From Telluria antibiotica (GTDB lineage: Bacteria > Pseudomonadota > Gammaproteobacteria > Burkholderiales > Burkholderiaceae_D): a stretch of DNA of 64,000 nucleotides. A program made the translations under genes and the position numbers. Below the pieces are notes generated by a model, which saw only the letters and a list, made by a program, of their open reading frames with translations, was not told the origin of the DNA and did not search any database. Shown in pieces: positions 24,790 through 32,423 of this stretch. Location of the stretch: the NCBI RefSeq assembly GCF_011682055.1, contig NZ_JAAQOM010000009.1, forward strand, positions 1-64,000. Direction: 5' to 3'. The first letter of the stretch is position 1. Each line of letters opens with the position of its first letter.

Positions 24790-25693
24790 TTTCGACGCGA
24801 GGGCGGGCGCCGCCGGGAGCCTGACGGCCCCGATCGAGCGCAAGCAGCCGGAAGCGCGCAAGGACCGCTGGATGCTCGAGCTCGAGCGCGCGGCGCTCGC
24901 CGAACAGGCTGCCAACCGGGCGCCGCGGGCGGGATCGACCGTCCAGGCGCCGGGCGGCGCGCCCGCCGCGGCGGCCGGGCACCACGTCGCCGCGGGCGCC
25001 GCACCGGCGCACCAGGACATGCGCACCGCGCATGACGCCGGCCATGACACCCGCGCGCAGCAGGGCCACGACGCGCAAAGCAAGGCCGCACGCCGCGCCG
25101 CCGGCACGCACGGCGCGGCCACGCCGGCGCAGCACATGGTCGCCGGCGCGCACTGGACCCGTACCTCACCCGGCGATCAGGCGGCTGCGTCTGCGGCCGC
25201 CTGGGGGACCGTACCGACGTCCGGTGGTGCGACCCCGGTGCCGGACGCGGCGCAGGCCGTCGCGGCGCCGCTGTCCGCCGCACCCGCCGCCGGCTGGCAG
25301 CTGGCGTTCGCCGCGGGCATGGCGCCGTCCACGGGCACCCCAGCGGAAGCGGCCGGCGGCCAGGACGTTCACGCCGCCGACGGTCCGGCACCGAGCCTCG
25401 TGCCCGAAGGCGAGGAATACGCGCGCAGCCTTTTGCACGTGCTGCCCGCCGAGGACGGCGTGCATGCCTGGCTGCGCGATGCGAGCCTGAGCAGCGAGCA
25501 GGTCCAGCGCGTCGCCAGCGCGATGGCCGGCGAGCTGGCGCTGGCGGGCACGCCGCTTGCCGCACTGACGGTCAACGGACGACGCATCCTGTCGTCCGGC
25601 ACGGCCGACGACCAGCCCGGCCGCCGTGCAGCCGGTCATCCGGGCGAGCCGCCAGCCGCGCCATCGACGCCTTTCGTATTCAAAGGAGCATAA
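24779..25693 (+). CDS. Protein in the fliK position, no recognisable FliK domain
   Basis: The 304-aa product is Ala/Gly/Pro/His-rich and low-complexity up to about residue 210. One ordered segment follows (EEYARSLLHVLPAEDGVHAWLRDASLSSEQVQRVASAMAGELALAGTPLAALTVNGRRIL). The position between fliJ and flgD is the classical fliK site, and FliK rulers are long, disordered and poorly conserved. However, the FliK C-terminal switch domain (LxLxPxxLGxVEV-like) is not visible. It may be a shortened or diverged hook-length or needle-length ruler. Confidence 0.45.
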   Translation: MQANFDARAGAAGSLTAPIERKQPEARKDRWMLELERAALAEQAANRAPRAGSTVQAPGGAPAAAAGHHVAAGAAPAHQDMRTAHDAGHDTRAQQGHDAQSKAARRAAGTHGAATPAQHMVAGAHWTRTSPGDQAAASAAAWGTVPTSGGATPVPDAAQAVAAPLSAAPAAGWQLAFAAGMAPSTGTPAEAAGGQDVHAADGPAPSLVPEGEEYARSLLHVLPAEDGVHAWLRDASLSSEQVQRVASAMAGELALAGTPLAALTVNGRRILSSGTADDQPGRRAAGHPGEPPAAPSTPFVFKGA

Positions 25694-26098
25694 ATGTCCA
25701 TCAGCACCGCCACCATCGCGGGCGCCGGCTCGCCCTCGCAGTCGAGCAATATCGGGATCCAGGATTTTCTCAAGATACTGACCGCGCAGCTCAACAACCA
25801 GGATCCGCTCAAGCCGGTCGACAACGAGCAGTTCGTGGCCCAGATCGCCCAGTTCGCGACGCTCGAACAGAGCCGCCAGCTGAACGAGAAGATCGACAAC
25901 ATGCTGCTCGTGCAATCGTCGACGCAGTCGATCGGCCTCCTGGGCAAGACGGTCGACGCGAACGTCAACGGCGTCACGGTGACGGGACGCGTATCGGCGC
26001 TGGCGCTCGATTCGGGCCAGCCGTTGCTGACCGTGACGACGGCCGCCGGCCAGTCCACGGAAGGCATCACGCTGTCCCAGGTCGCCAACATTCGCTAA
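25694..26098 (+). CDS. flgD: Flagellar hook-capping protein FlgD, short form
   Basis: The 134-aa protein has the diagnostic FlgD N-terminal region (IGIQDFLKILTAQLNNQDPLKPVDNEQFVAQIAQFATLEQSRQLNEKIDNML). A short beta-rich tail follows (SIGLLGKTVDANVNGVTVTGRVSALALDSGQPLLTV). FlgD caps the growing hook and is needed for FlgE polymerisation. E. coli FlgD has 231 aa; this one lacks most of the Ig/tudor-like C-terminal part, as do some other short FlgDs. AAAGGAG sits well before the ATG. It precedes flgE by 9 bases. Confidence 0.9.
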   Translation: MSISTATIAGAGSPSQSSNIGIQDFLKILTAQLNNQDPLKPVDNEQFVAQIAQFATLEQSRQLNEKIDNMLLVQSSTQSIGLLGKTVDANVNGVTVTGRVSALALDSGQPLLTVTTAAGQSTEGITLSQVANIR

Positions 26099-26107
26099 GG
26101 AGACGCC

Positions 26108-27286
26108 ATGTTCGACACGATCAACATCGGTACCACCGGCCTGCTGACCCACGCGCAAGGGTTGCGCACGGTCGGCAACAACCTCGCCAACGTCAACACG
26201 CCCGGCTTCAAGAGCGGCCAGCTGGCGTTCACCGACCTGTTCAACCAGGGCGCGGGCGGCGGGCAGCCGGAAGGCCCCGGCACGGGCGGCAGCGGCACCG
26301 GACTCGGTACGCTGGGCACGCACATCAATTTCAAGGCGGGACTGGACACCAGCACCGGCAATCCGCTCGACCTGAACATCGACGGCAACGGCTTCTATGC
26401 CATCGAGCGCGACGGCCAGATCCTGTACACCCGCGCCGGCGGCTTCCATTTCGACGAGAAGGGGATCCTCGTCAACGCCGCCGGGGAGCACGTGAAGGCA
26501 CTGGCCGACGGCAAGCTCGTCGACGTGAACGTCGAGACCCTGAACCACAGCGCGCCGAAAGCGACGGCCAAGGTGACGTTCCACGGCAACCTGACCTCGA
26601 CCGTGACGACGCCGCCGATCAATCCGTCGCTGCGCAGCATCGCCGTGTACGACGCGGATGGCGTGAACCGCCCGATCAACCTGTCGTTCAAGAACACGGG
26701 CGGCGGCGCCTTCGAAGTCACCGTCACCGATGCGGCCGGCGCCACGCTCACCACCGGCACGATCAAGTTCGCCAGCGGCTTCCCCGTCGCGGACGCGAAC
26801 AGCGTGTCGTTCTCGTACGCGCCCGCCGGCACCCAGGCGTTCGACGTGCGTCTCGACTTTTCCGACAACGTGACGTCGCTCGTCGACCAGACGACGCTGA
26901 GCATGGCGAGCCAGGACGGCTACACCGCCGGCGTCAGGACCGACCAGTCCATCGACGGCAACGGCACCATCAAGCTGTTCTACTCGAACGGCCAGACGGG
27001 CGACGGCCCGCGCCTGGCGCTCGCGAACTTCCGCAGCGCCTCGGAGCTCGAGGAGCGCTCGGGCAGCGCGTTCGCCCTGAAGGAGGGCGGGCAGGCCACG
27101 TATGGCCATGCCGGCGACGCCACGTTCGGCACGCTGCGCGCGGGCCATCTCGAAGGCTCGAACGTCGACCTGGCCGAGGAGTTCGGCAATCTGATCCTGA
27201 TGCAGCGGGGCTACCAGGCCAGCTCGCACGTGATCAGCACGGCCAACGAGATGATCCAGCAATTGTTCGACATGGCGAGACGCTGA
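26108..27286 (+). CDS. flgE: Flagellar hook protein FlgE
   Basis: The 392-aa protein has the N-terminal rod/hook motif (GTTGLLTHAQGLRTVGNNLANVNTPGFKSGQLAFTDLF). The D1 repeat is LDLNIDGNGFYAIERDGQILYTRAGGFHFDEKGIL, the central FlgE D2 domain spans about residues 150-290, and the C-terminal signature is GHLEGSNVDLAEEFGNLILMQRGYQASSHVISTANEMIQQL. It builds the extracellular hook. Length is normal. It is the last extracellular structural gene present; flgK, flgL, fliD and flagellin are absent from the cluster. The stop overlaps the next start (TGATG). Confidence 0.93.
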   Translation: MFDTINIGTTGLLTHAQGLRTVGNNLANVNTPGFKSGQLAFTDLFNQGAGGGQPEGPGTGGSGTGLGTLGTHINFKAGLDTSTGNPLDLNIDGNGFYAIERDGQILYTRAGGFHFDEKGILVNAAGEHVKALADGKLVDVNVETLNHSAPKATAKVTFHGNLTSTVTTPPINPSLRSIAVYDADGVNRPINLSFKNTGGGAFEVTVTDAAGATLTTGTIKFASGFPVADANSVSFSYAPAGTQAFDVRLDFSDNVTSLVDQTTLSMASQDGYTAGVRTDQSIDGNGTIKLFYSNGQTGDGPRLALANFRSASELEERSGSAFALKEGGQATYGHAGDATFGTLRAGHLEGSNVDLAEEFGNLILMQRGYQASSHVISTANEMIQQLFDMARR

Positions 27287-28068
27287 TGGACGTGCGTGAT
27301 TTCCGGTTGCTGGGCGCAGCGACGCTCGACGCCGTGCGGGCCCGTGCCGCCGCCGCCGTCGCGGCCTGGGCCGGGCAATGGGGTGTCGCCGACGACGCGT
27401 GCCAGGTGCTGTGCGCGCGTCCCTCCAGCGAGCTGGCAGGGGTCGCGTGGGAGGCGCGCTGGGAGGCGCGCCGTGAAGCCGGCAACCGCCAGCTCTGGCT
27501 CGCGTTCCCGCCGGCCCTGCAGCAGTCGCTGCAGCGCGCGATGTTCGGCCGCGACGACCGTCCCGCCGGGTTCGGCGCGGCACCGGGCCAGCTGGCCGCG
27601 CTGGCGGCCGAACGTGCCGCCGACGCGCTCGGCGCGGCGCTCGCGAGTGCCTTGCTGGACGCGGACGCCGGCCCCGGCGCACCCGCGCAGCCGCCGGCGC
27701 ATCTGCTGGCGCGAGGCGCGGGAACATTGTGCGTCACGGTCGCCATCGGCGCGGCCCGCTGCCGCATCCTGCTCGACGGCGCGGGCGTCGCCGCGTTCGC
27801 CCCGGCCGCCGCGGCGCGTGCGCCGCTGGCGCCGGTCGCACTGTTGAAGGCGCTCCATGCGACGCCGGTGCGCCTGGCGGTCCGCCTGGGGCAGGCCGAG
27901 CTGGGGTTGTCCGCCCTGATGAGCGTCGCCGTGGGCGATGTGATCCGCCTCGGGCGCGCCGCCGACGCGCCGGTCGAGGTGCTCGCCCCGGACGGCGGCG
28001 CGCTGCTGCGTGCCTTTCCCGGACAAACGCAAGGCATGGTCGCGATCGAAATCGACGGCCGTCATTAA
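27286..28068 (+). CDS. FliM-like C-ring protein without the CheY-binding N-terminus
   Basis: The 260-aa product lies directly upstream of fliN and ends in a SpoA/surface-presentation domain (about residues 185-258: LLKALHATPVRLAVRLGQAELGLSALMSVAVGDVIRLGRAADAPVEVLAPDGGALLRAFPGQTQGMVAIEI). The region before it could correspond to a shrunken FliM middle domain. Canonical FliM has about 330 aa and begins with an LSQxEIDALL motif for phospho-CheY; here the start is MDVRDFRLLGAATLDAV. In this it looks more like a type III secretion SctQ protein. It probably completes a small, non-switching sorting platform. Confidence 0.7.
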   Translation: MDVRDFRLLGAATLDAVRARAAAAVAAWAGQWGVADDACQVLCARPSSELAGVAWEARWEARREAGNRQLWLAFPPALQQSLQRAMFGRDDRPAGFGAAPGQLAALAAERAADALGAALASALLDADAGPGAPAQPPAHLLARGAGTLCVTVAIGAARCRILLDGAGVAAFAPAAAARAPLAPVALLKALHATPVRLAVRLGQAELGLSALMSVAVGDVIRLGRAADAPVEVLAPDGGALLRAFPGQTQGMVAIEIDGRH

Positions 28069-28086
28069 TTTTTTGGAAGCGTACTT

Positions 28087-28437
28087 ATGAGCAGTGCAAG
28101 CAACAAGAGCGGCGACGCCGTCCACCTCGTCCAGACCCAGCCGGTCGGTCTGCCGGAATTGCATCCGCGCGCGCCCGGCGGCGCCGAACTGGTGGGCGCA
28201 CACCCGGGCCTGCTCGACAGCGTCAAGGTCAGTCTCTCGGTGATGCTGGGCGACGTCCACCTGACCCTCGGTGAGCTGATGGGCCTGAAGGAAGCCGCCG
28301 TACTGAAGGTCGACCGCATGGTCGATGCCCCTGTCGACGTCGTCATCAACGGCAACGTGGTCGCGCGCGGCCAGCTCGTCGTCGTGGACGACAATTTCGG
28401 CGTGTGCGTGACCGAGATCGCAGCGAGACTGGACTGA
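28087..28437 (+). CDS. fliN: Flagellar C-ring protein FliN
   Basis: The 116-aa protein has a variable N-terminus and a clear C-terminal SpoA domain (LLDSVKVSLSVMLGDVHLTLGELMGLKEAAVLKVDRMVDAPVDVVINGNVVARGQLVVVDDNFGVCVTEI). FliN forms the base of the C ring and helps dock FliH-FliI. Length is normal. GGAAG lies 8 bases before the ATG. The stop overlaps fliO (TGATG). Confidence 0.92.
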   Translation: MSSASNKSGDAVHLVQTQPVGLPELHPRAPGGAELVGAHPGLLDSVKVSLSVMLGDVHLTLGELMGLKEAAVLKVDRMVDAPVDVVINGNVVARGQLVVVDDNFGVCVTEIAARLD

Positions 28438-28781
28438 TGCCCGCGTCCGACCGTCTCACCCTGGCCGCACCCCAGCCGATCCCGTTCAAGCACGATGGCG
28501 GCGGGGCCGGTGCCGGCGTGGCCGGCGGTGGCCTGGCCGTGTTGCTGGTCGCGCTGGCCGCGATCGGCGCCGTGCTGTACCTGCGCAAGCGCCTGAACCT
28601 GCCGCTGCCCGGCAGCGGCGGGCAGCGCCTCGTCAAGGTCCTGCAAAGCGAACGGATGGGGCCGCGCGCGCTGCTGTCCGTCGTGGAATTCGACGGCCGC
28701 CGCTACCTGTTGGCGCAGGGCGAACACGGCATCACGTGCGTCGCCACGAGCGCCGCGTCGGAACCGAAGGAGGGCACATGA
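28437..28781 (+). CDS. fliO: Flagellar export component FliO
   Basis: The 114-aa protein has one membrane segment (VAGGGLAVLLVALAAIGAVLYL, about residues 24-45). A short cytoplasmic domain follows (RLVKVLQSERMGPRALLSVVEFDGRRYLLAQGEHGITCV), typical of FliO. It assists FliP assembly in the export gate. The ATG at 28437 overlaps the fliN stop by one base, and the stop overlaps fliP (ATGA). Confidence 0.85.
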   Translation: MPASDRLTLAAPQPIPFKHDGGGAGAGVAGGGLAVLLVALAAIGAVLYLRKRLNLPLPGSGGQRLVKVLQSERMGPRALLSVVEFDGRRYLLAQGEHGITCVATSAASEPKEGT

Positions 28782-29530
28782 ACGCGCGCCGCGCCTGCCT
28801 GGCCGCGCTGGCGCTGCTGGCGTTCGGCAGCGGCGCCGCGTGGGCCGCCGACCCCGTGCTGGCGATGCCCGGGCTGCAGGTGAACGTGGGCGGCACCGGC
28901 GGCGAAACGGCATCCGCCGTCAAGGTGATGCTGGGCCTGACCGTGCTGAGCCTGGCGCCGGCGATCCTGATGTCGATGACCTCGTTCGTGCGCATCGTGA
29001 TCGTGCTGTCGATGCTGCGCCACGCGCTCGGCATGCAGGAAACGCCGCCGAACACGGTGATCGTCAGTCTGGCCCTGTTCCTCACGTTCTTCACGATGGC
29101 GCCGACGCTGCAGGAGGTCAATACCAAGGCGATGCAGCCCTACCTGGCGAACCGCATCTCGACGGAGGCGGCGCTCGCGGCGGCCACCACGCCGCTGCGG
29201 GACTTCATGGTGCGCCAGACGCGCGAACAGGACCTCGCATTGATGGTGGAGCTGGCCAAGGCCGAGCAGCCGCGCAGCATGGACGACATCGGCATGGTGC
29301 AGCTGATCCCCGCCTTCATGCTGTCGGAGCTGCGCTCGGCGTTCCAGATCGGATTCGTGATCTTCCTGCCGTTCCTGCTGGTGGACCTGATCGTCTCGGG
29401 AGCGCTGATGTCGCTGGGCATGATGATGGTGCCGCCGGCGTCGATCTCCCTGCCGCTCAAGGTCTTGCTGTTCGTGCTGATCGACGGCTGGAACCTGATC
29501 GTGCGCGCCTTGCTCGGCACGTTCGCCTGA
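28778..29530 (+). CDS. fliP: Flagellar export gate protein FliP
   Basis: The 250-aa protein has a cleavable signal peptide (CLAALALLAFGSGAAWA) and four membrane segments with hallmark FliP motifs. These are LTVLSLAPAILMSMTSFVRIVIVLSMLRHALGMQETPPN, MVQLIPAFMLSELRSAFQIGFVIFLPFLLVDLIVSGALMSLGMMMVPP and LPLKVLLFVLIDGWNLIVRALL. It forms the core of the FliPQR export channel. AAGGAGG precedes the ATG at ideal spacing. Unusually, fliQ does not follow directly; three other genes intervene. Confidence 0.95.
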   Translation: MNARRACLAALALLAFGSGAAWAADPVLAMPGLQVNVGGTGGETASAVKVMLGLTVLSLAPAILMSMTSFVRIVIVLSMLRHALGMQETPPNTVIVSLALFLTFFTMAPTLQEVNTKAMQPYLANRISTEAALAAATTPLRDFMVRQTREQDLALMVELAKAEQPRSMDDIGMVQLIPAFMLSELRSAFQIGFVIFLPFLLVDLIVSGALMSLGMMMVPPASISLPLKVLLFVLIDGWNLIVRALLGTFA

Positions 29531-29543
29531 GACGGGATTCCCG

Positions 29544-30290
29544 ATGCTTGGCGACGCCACGCCGATGACCGATACCGACGCGCTGTGGCACAGCTACGTG
29601 CGCGAGCGCGACGCGGGCGTGCGCGAACGGCTGGTGCAGGCCTACCAGGGCCTGACCCGTATCATGGCGGCCAAGGTGTATGCGCGGCGCGTGTACACCG
29701 AGATGGAATTCGACGACTACCTGCACTACGCGACGGTGGGCCTGATCGAGTCGATCGACCGCTTCGACCCGTCGCGGGGCATCCGGTTCGAGACGTATGC
29801 GTCGACGCGGATCACTGGCGCCATCCTGAACGGCCTCGAGTCGTCGAGCGAGATCCAGGAGCAGGTCGCGGCCCGGCGGCGGGTGATCGCCCAGCGCCTC
29901 GGCTCGCTCAAGGACGCGGCCGCCGCGCCGCCGGCCGACAGCCCCGCGGACGTGTTCGGCCAGCTGGCGGAACTCGCCATCGGGCTTGCGCTCGGCTTCG
30001 TGCTGGAAGACTCGGGCATGGTGATGGACGAGCAGGCCGAGTATGCCGACAACACCTACCAGGCCGTCGAGCTGAAGCAACTGCAGGCGCGGGTGAGGGC
30101 GCAATTGGCGAGCTTGCCCGCGAACCAGCAGAAAGTCATCGAAGGCCATTATTTGCAGTACCTGCCGTTCGAGGAAATCGCCCGCAACCTGGGGCTGACG
30201 CGGGGGCGCATCGCGCAACTGCACAAGGAGGCCCTGGCCAATCTGCGCTCGGGCTTGAAGAATGCACCGGAGGTCAACCTCTGTTGTTAG
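29544..30290 (+). CDS. fliA: Sigma-28 family RNA polymerase sigma factor (FliA-like)
   Basis: The 248-aa protein has sigma region 2 (LTRIMAAKVYARRVYTEMEFDDYLHYATVGLIESIDRFDPSRGIRFETYASTRITGAILNGLES, about residues 30-95). The middle region is diverged. Region 4 is ARVRAQLASLPANQQKVIEGHYLQYLPFEEIARNLGLTRGRIAQLHKEALANLRSGL (about 180-238). RFETYASTRITGAILN is the FliA/WhiG hallmark. It should direct transcription from TAAA-N15-GCCGATAA promoters, normally of late flagellar genes. It sits inside the export-gate genes between fliP and fliQ, an unusual site. A near-consensus promoter upstream of the giant gene at 35689-35715 is a candidate target. The anti-sigma gene flgM is absent. Confidence 0.88.
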   Translation: MLGDATPMTDTDALWHSYVRERDAGVRERLVQAYQGLTRIMAAKVYARRVYTEMEFDDYLHYATVGLIESIDRFDPSRGIRFETYASTRITGAILNGLESSSEIQEQVAARRRVIAQRLGSLKDAAAAPPADSPADVFGQLAELAIGLALGFVLEDSGMVMDEQAEYADNTYQAVELKQLQARVRAQLASLPANQQKVIEGHYLQYLPFEEIARNLGLTRGRIAQLHKEALANLRSGLKNAPEVNLCC

Positions 30291-30342
30291 GATAAGCTGT
30301 ACCCGTGCCGCGGCTGCGGATCATTTTGACCAGGATTTTTTT

Positions 30343-30942
30343 ATGACGACCACGACGCTTTCCATGCTGGACCAGGCCGAGCTGTTGCAGCTGGCGCTCA
30401 ACGCCAGTGCGGCCGACGATTCCGGCACCGCCATCGCCTACCTGAAGGAGGCCGTGTCACGTCCCGACGCCACCAGCGCCGCGCACTACGTGCTGGGCGC
30501 CGAATATGCGCAGATCAAGATGTACGACCGCGCGGTGGGCGAAATGGAAGCCGCGCTGGCGCTCGATCCGGCGCTGTCGATCGCGCGCCTGCAGCTCGGC
30601 CTGTTGTGGCTGACGAACGGCGCGGCCGAGCAGGCGCTGACCGTGTTCGGCCCGCTGGCCGACCTGGCCGAAGACGACCCGCTGCGCCTGTTCGGCATTG
30701 GCCTGTGCCACCTGATCCGCGACGAGTTCGCCGACGCGCGCGCGCTGCTCGCGGCCGGCATCGCCGCCAACACCACCAATCTGCCGCTGAACGGCGACAT
30801 GCAGCAAATGATCGGCGCGATCGACGCGCACCTGGCCGGCGCGGCCGCGGCGCCGCTGGCGCAGGCGGCGGAACCGGAAGCGGCCCCCGAAGACGCGCAC
30901 CGCATGCTGCTGTCGGCCTACACCGGCAACACCGGTCACTAA
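30343..30942 (+). CDS. TPR-repeat protein inside the flagellar cluster
   Basis: The 199-aa protein carries tetratricopeptide-like helices (LLQLALNASAADDSGTAIAYLKEAVSRPDATSAAHYVLGAEYAQIKMYDRAVGEMEAALALDPALSIARLQLGLLWLTNGAAEQALTVF). An acidic tail follows. No signal or membrane segment is seen. Small TPR proteins in type III systems act as chaperones for translocators or other substrates (SycD/LcrH class), and this is a possible role, inferred only from location. It follows the sigma gene by 52 bases. The ATG at 30343 has AGGA upstream. Confidence 0.7.
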   Translation: MTTTTLSMLDQAELLQLALNASAADDSGTAIAYLKEAVSRPDATSAAHYVLGAEYAQIKMYDRAVGEMEAALALDPALSIARLQLGLLWLTNGAAEQALTVFGPLADLAEDDPLRLFGIGLCHLIRDEFADARALLAAGIAANTTNLPLNGDMQQMIGAIDAHLAGAAAAPLAQAAEPEAAPEDAHRMLLSAYTGNTGH

Positions 30943-30957
30943 CCAGGCGGCCATCCC

Positions 30958-31326
30958 ATGAGCGTATCGATCGGTGCCGTCAACGAACTCGTGTCCGTCA
31001 TCCAGGGCCAGCTCGCCGCGCGCAGCCCGGCGCGGCGGCCCGCGGGCCGTGCCGCGCCGCGCAGCACGCGCTACGCGCCCGACCAGCTGACGGCCCTCAT
31101 CGAGCAGCGCGTGCGCCTGATCGGCGCCGACGATCCGCAGCGCGGACGCAAGGCGTTCCGCGTGTTCCTGGAGGCGGTGCTGCTGTCGCACTTCGGCGAA
31201 GCGCTTGTGGCCGATCCTAAATTTTTCCAGGTCGTCGACGAGATCCAGAGCGGACTCGAAGCCGACCCCGCATGCGCCCGCTTGATCGGCCGGGCGATCG
31301 ACCACCTGCTCGGGCAGGCGGACTGA
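30958..31326 (+). CDS. Unrecognised 122-aa protein between sigma/TPR genes and fliQ
   Basis: I do not recognise this product. The N-terminal half is basic and Ala/Arg-rich (QLAARSPARRPAGRAAPRSTRYAP). The C-terminal half is helical and ordered (AFRVFLEAVLLSHFGEALVADPKFFQVVDEIQSGLEADPACARLIGRAIDHLLGQ). It lies in the same orientation, 15 bases after the TPR gene and 60 bases before fliQ. The small size and helical nature allow a chaperone, a regulator or an anti-sigma role in place of FlgM, but none of these is shown. Confidence 0.6.
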   Translation: MSVSIGAVNELVSVIQGQLAARSPARRPAGRAAPRSTRYAPDQLTALIEQRVRLIGADDPQRGRKAFRVFLEAVLLSHFGEALVADPKFFQVVDEIQSGLEADPACARLIGRAIDHLLGQAD

Positions 31327-31386
31327 GACTTTTTTATCGGACCTGTGTCATGGTTTTCCTTTCGTTTCCGTTCCAGGAGTGCAGCC

Positions 31387-31653
31387 ATGGGTTCTGACCA
31401 GGCGCTGCAGATGCTGGCCGACGTGCTGTGGAATGCGCTCATCATTTCCGGGCCGCTGCTGGCCGTCACCTTGGCCGTCGGCTTGCTGATGAGCGTGATG
31501 CAGGTGATCACCCAGATCCAGGAAACGTCGCTGACGTTCATCCCCAAGATCATCGCGGCCGTGCTGGTGCTGGTCGTGTGCGGCGCGTGGATGCTCAAGC
31601 GGCTGGTGGCGTTTTCGGTCAACCTGATCGGCGCCATCCCGGGCTATTTCTGA
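31387..31653 (+). CDS. fliQ: Flagellar export gate protein FliQ
   Basis: The 88-aa protein has two membrane segments (VLWNALIISGPLLAVTLAVGLLMSVMQVI and FIPKIIAAVLVLVVCGAWMLKRLVAFSV). The typical ITQIQETSLTFIPK connects them. It packs around FliP in the export gate. The ATG at 31387 has CCAGGAG 8 bases upstream. Length is exactly that of the family. Confidence 0.95.
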   Translation: MGSDQALQMLADVLWNALIISGPLLAVTLAVGLLMSVMQVITQIQETSLTFIPKIIAAVLVLVVCGAWMLKRLVAFSVNLIGAIPGYF

Positions 31654-31664
31654 ATGCGGGCACG

Positions 31665-32423
31665 ATGGTAGTCACTCTCGACCAAGGCTGGATCGGCTCC
31701 GTGTTCCTCGTGGCCGTGCGCGTCGGCACCCTGTTGATGATGTCGCCCGTCTTTTCCGGCCTCGCCAGCCTCGTCACGGTGCGCGTGCTGCTGACCTTGG
31801 GCCTGTCCGCCGTGCTGGTGGGCGGCGGCGCCGTCGCATCCGTCCCGCCGACATTGGGCGGCCTGGTGTTCGGGGCGGCCGGCGAAGTGTTCGTCGGCGC
31901 GACCATGGCCTTCGGCGTGTTCGCCGCCTTCGGCGCGTTTTCCGTGGCCGGCAAGATCCTCGACATCCAGAGCGGCTTCTCGATGGGCAGCGTGTACGAC
32001 CCTGTGACGCGCGCCGGCGCGCCGCTGTTTTCGACGATGCTGAACCTGGTCGGCGTCACCGCCTTCTTCGGCATGAACGCGCACCACGCGCTGCTGCGCG
32101 GTTTGGCATTTTCGCTGACGCAGGCCGCGCCCGGCGCCGGCCTCGCGAACCTCGCGCCGGAACCCGTCATCCGCCAGTTCGGCCTGATGTTCTCGCTGGG
32201 CGTGGCGCTGATCGTGCCTGTCATGCTGTGCCTGCTGCTGGTGGAGATCGGGCTGGCGATGATCTCGCGCGTGCTGCCGCAGATGAACGTGTTCTTCGTG
32301 ATGGTGCCGGTGAAGATCTTCGCGGCGCTCGCGATCCTCGCGCTCACCGTCAACACGCTGGCGCCCGCGATGGCCACCGTGTACGCGTCGATTTTTCTTT
32401 TCTGGGAACGGGTGCTGACGTAA
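31665..32423 (+). CDS. fliR: Flagellar export gate protein FliR
   Basis: The 252-aa protein is strongly hydrophobic, with about six membrane segments. It shows FliR motifs: VFLVAVRVGTLLMMSPVFSGLASLVTVRVLLTLGLSAVLV, AGKILDIQSGFSMGSVYDPVTRAGAPLFSTMLNLVG and MISRVLPQMNVFFVMVPVKIFAALAILAL. It completes the FliPQR channel. The ATG at 31665 lies 12 bases after the fliQ stop. flhB follows directly. Confidence 0.93.
   Translation: MVVTLDQGWIGSVFLVAVRVGTLLMMSPVFSGLASLVTVRVLLTLGLSAVLVGGGAVASVPPTLGGLVFGAAGEVFVGATMAFGVFAAFGAFSVAGKILDIQSGFSMGSVYDPVTRAGAPLFSTMLNLVGVTAFFGMNAHHALLRGLAFSLTQAAPGAGLANLAPEPVIRQFGLMFSLGVALIVPVMLCLLLVEIGLAMISRVLPQMNVFFVMVPVKIFAALAILALTVNTLAPAMATVYASIFLFWERVLT

Noticed and set aside
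31303..31340. Terminator between the 122-aa gene and fliQ
   Set aside because: The possible stem has a mismatch and the T-run begins about 9 bases after it, too far for an intrinsic terminator.
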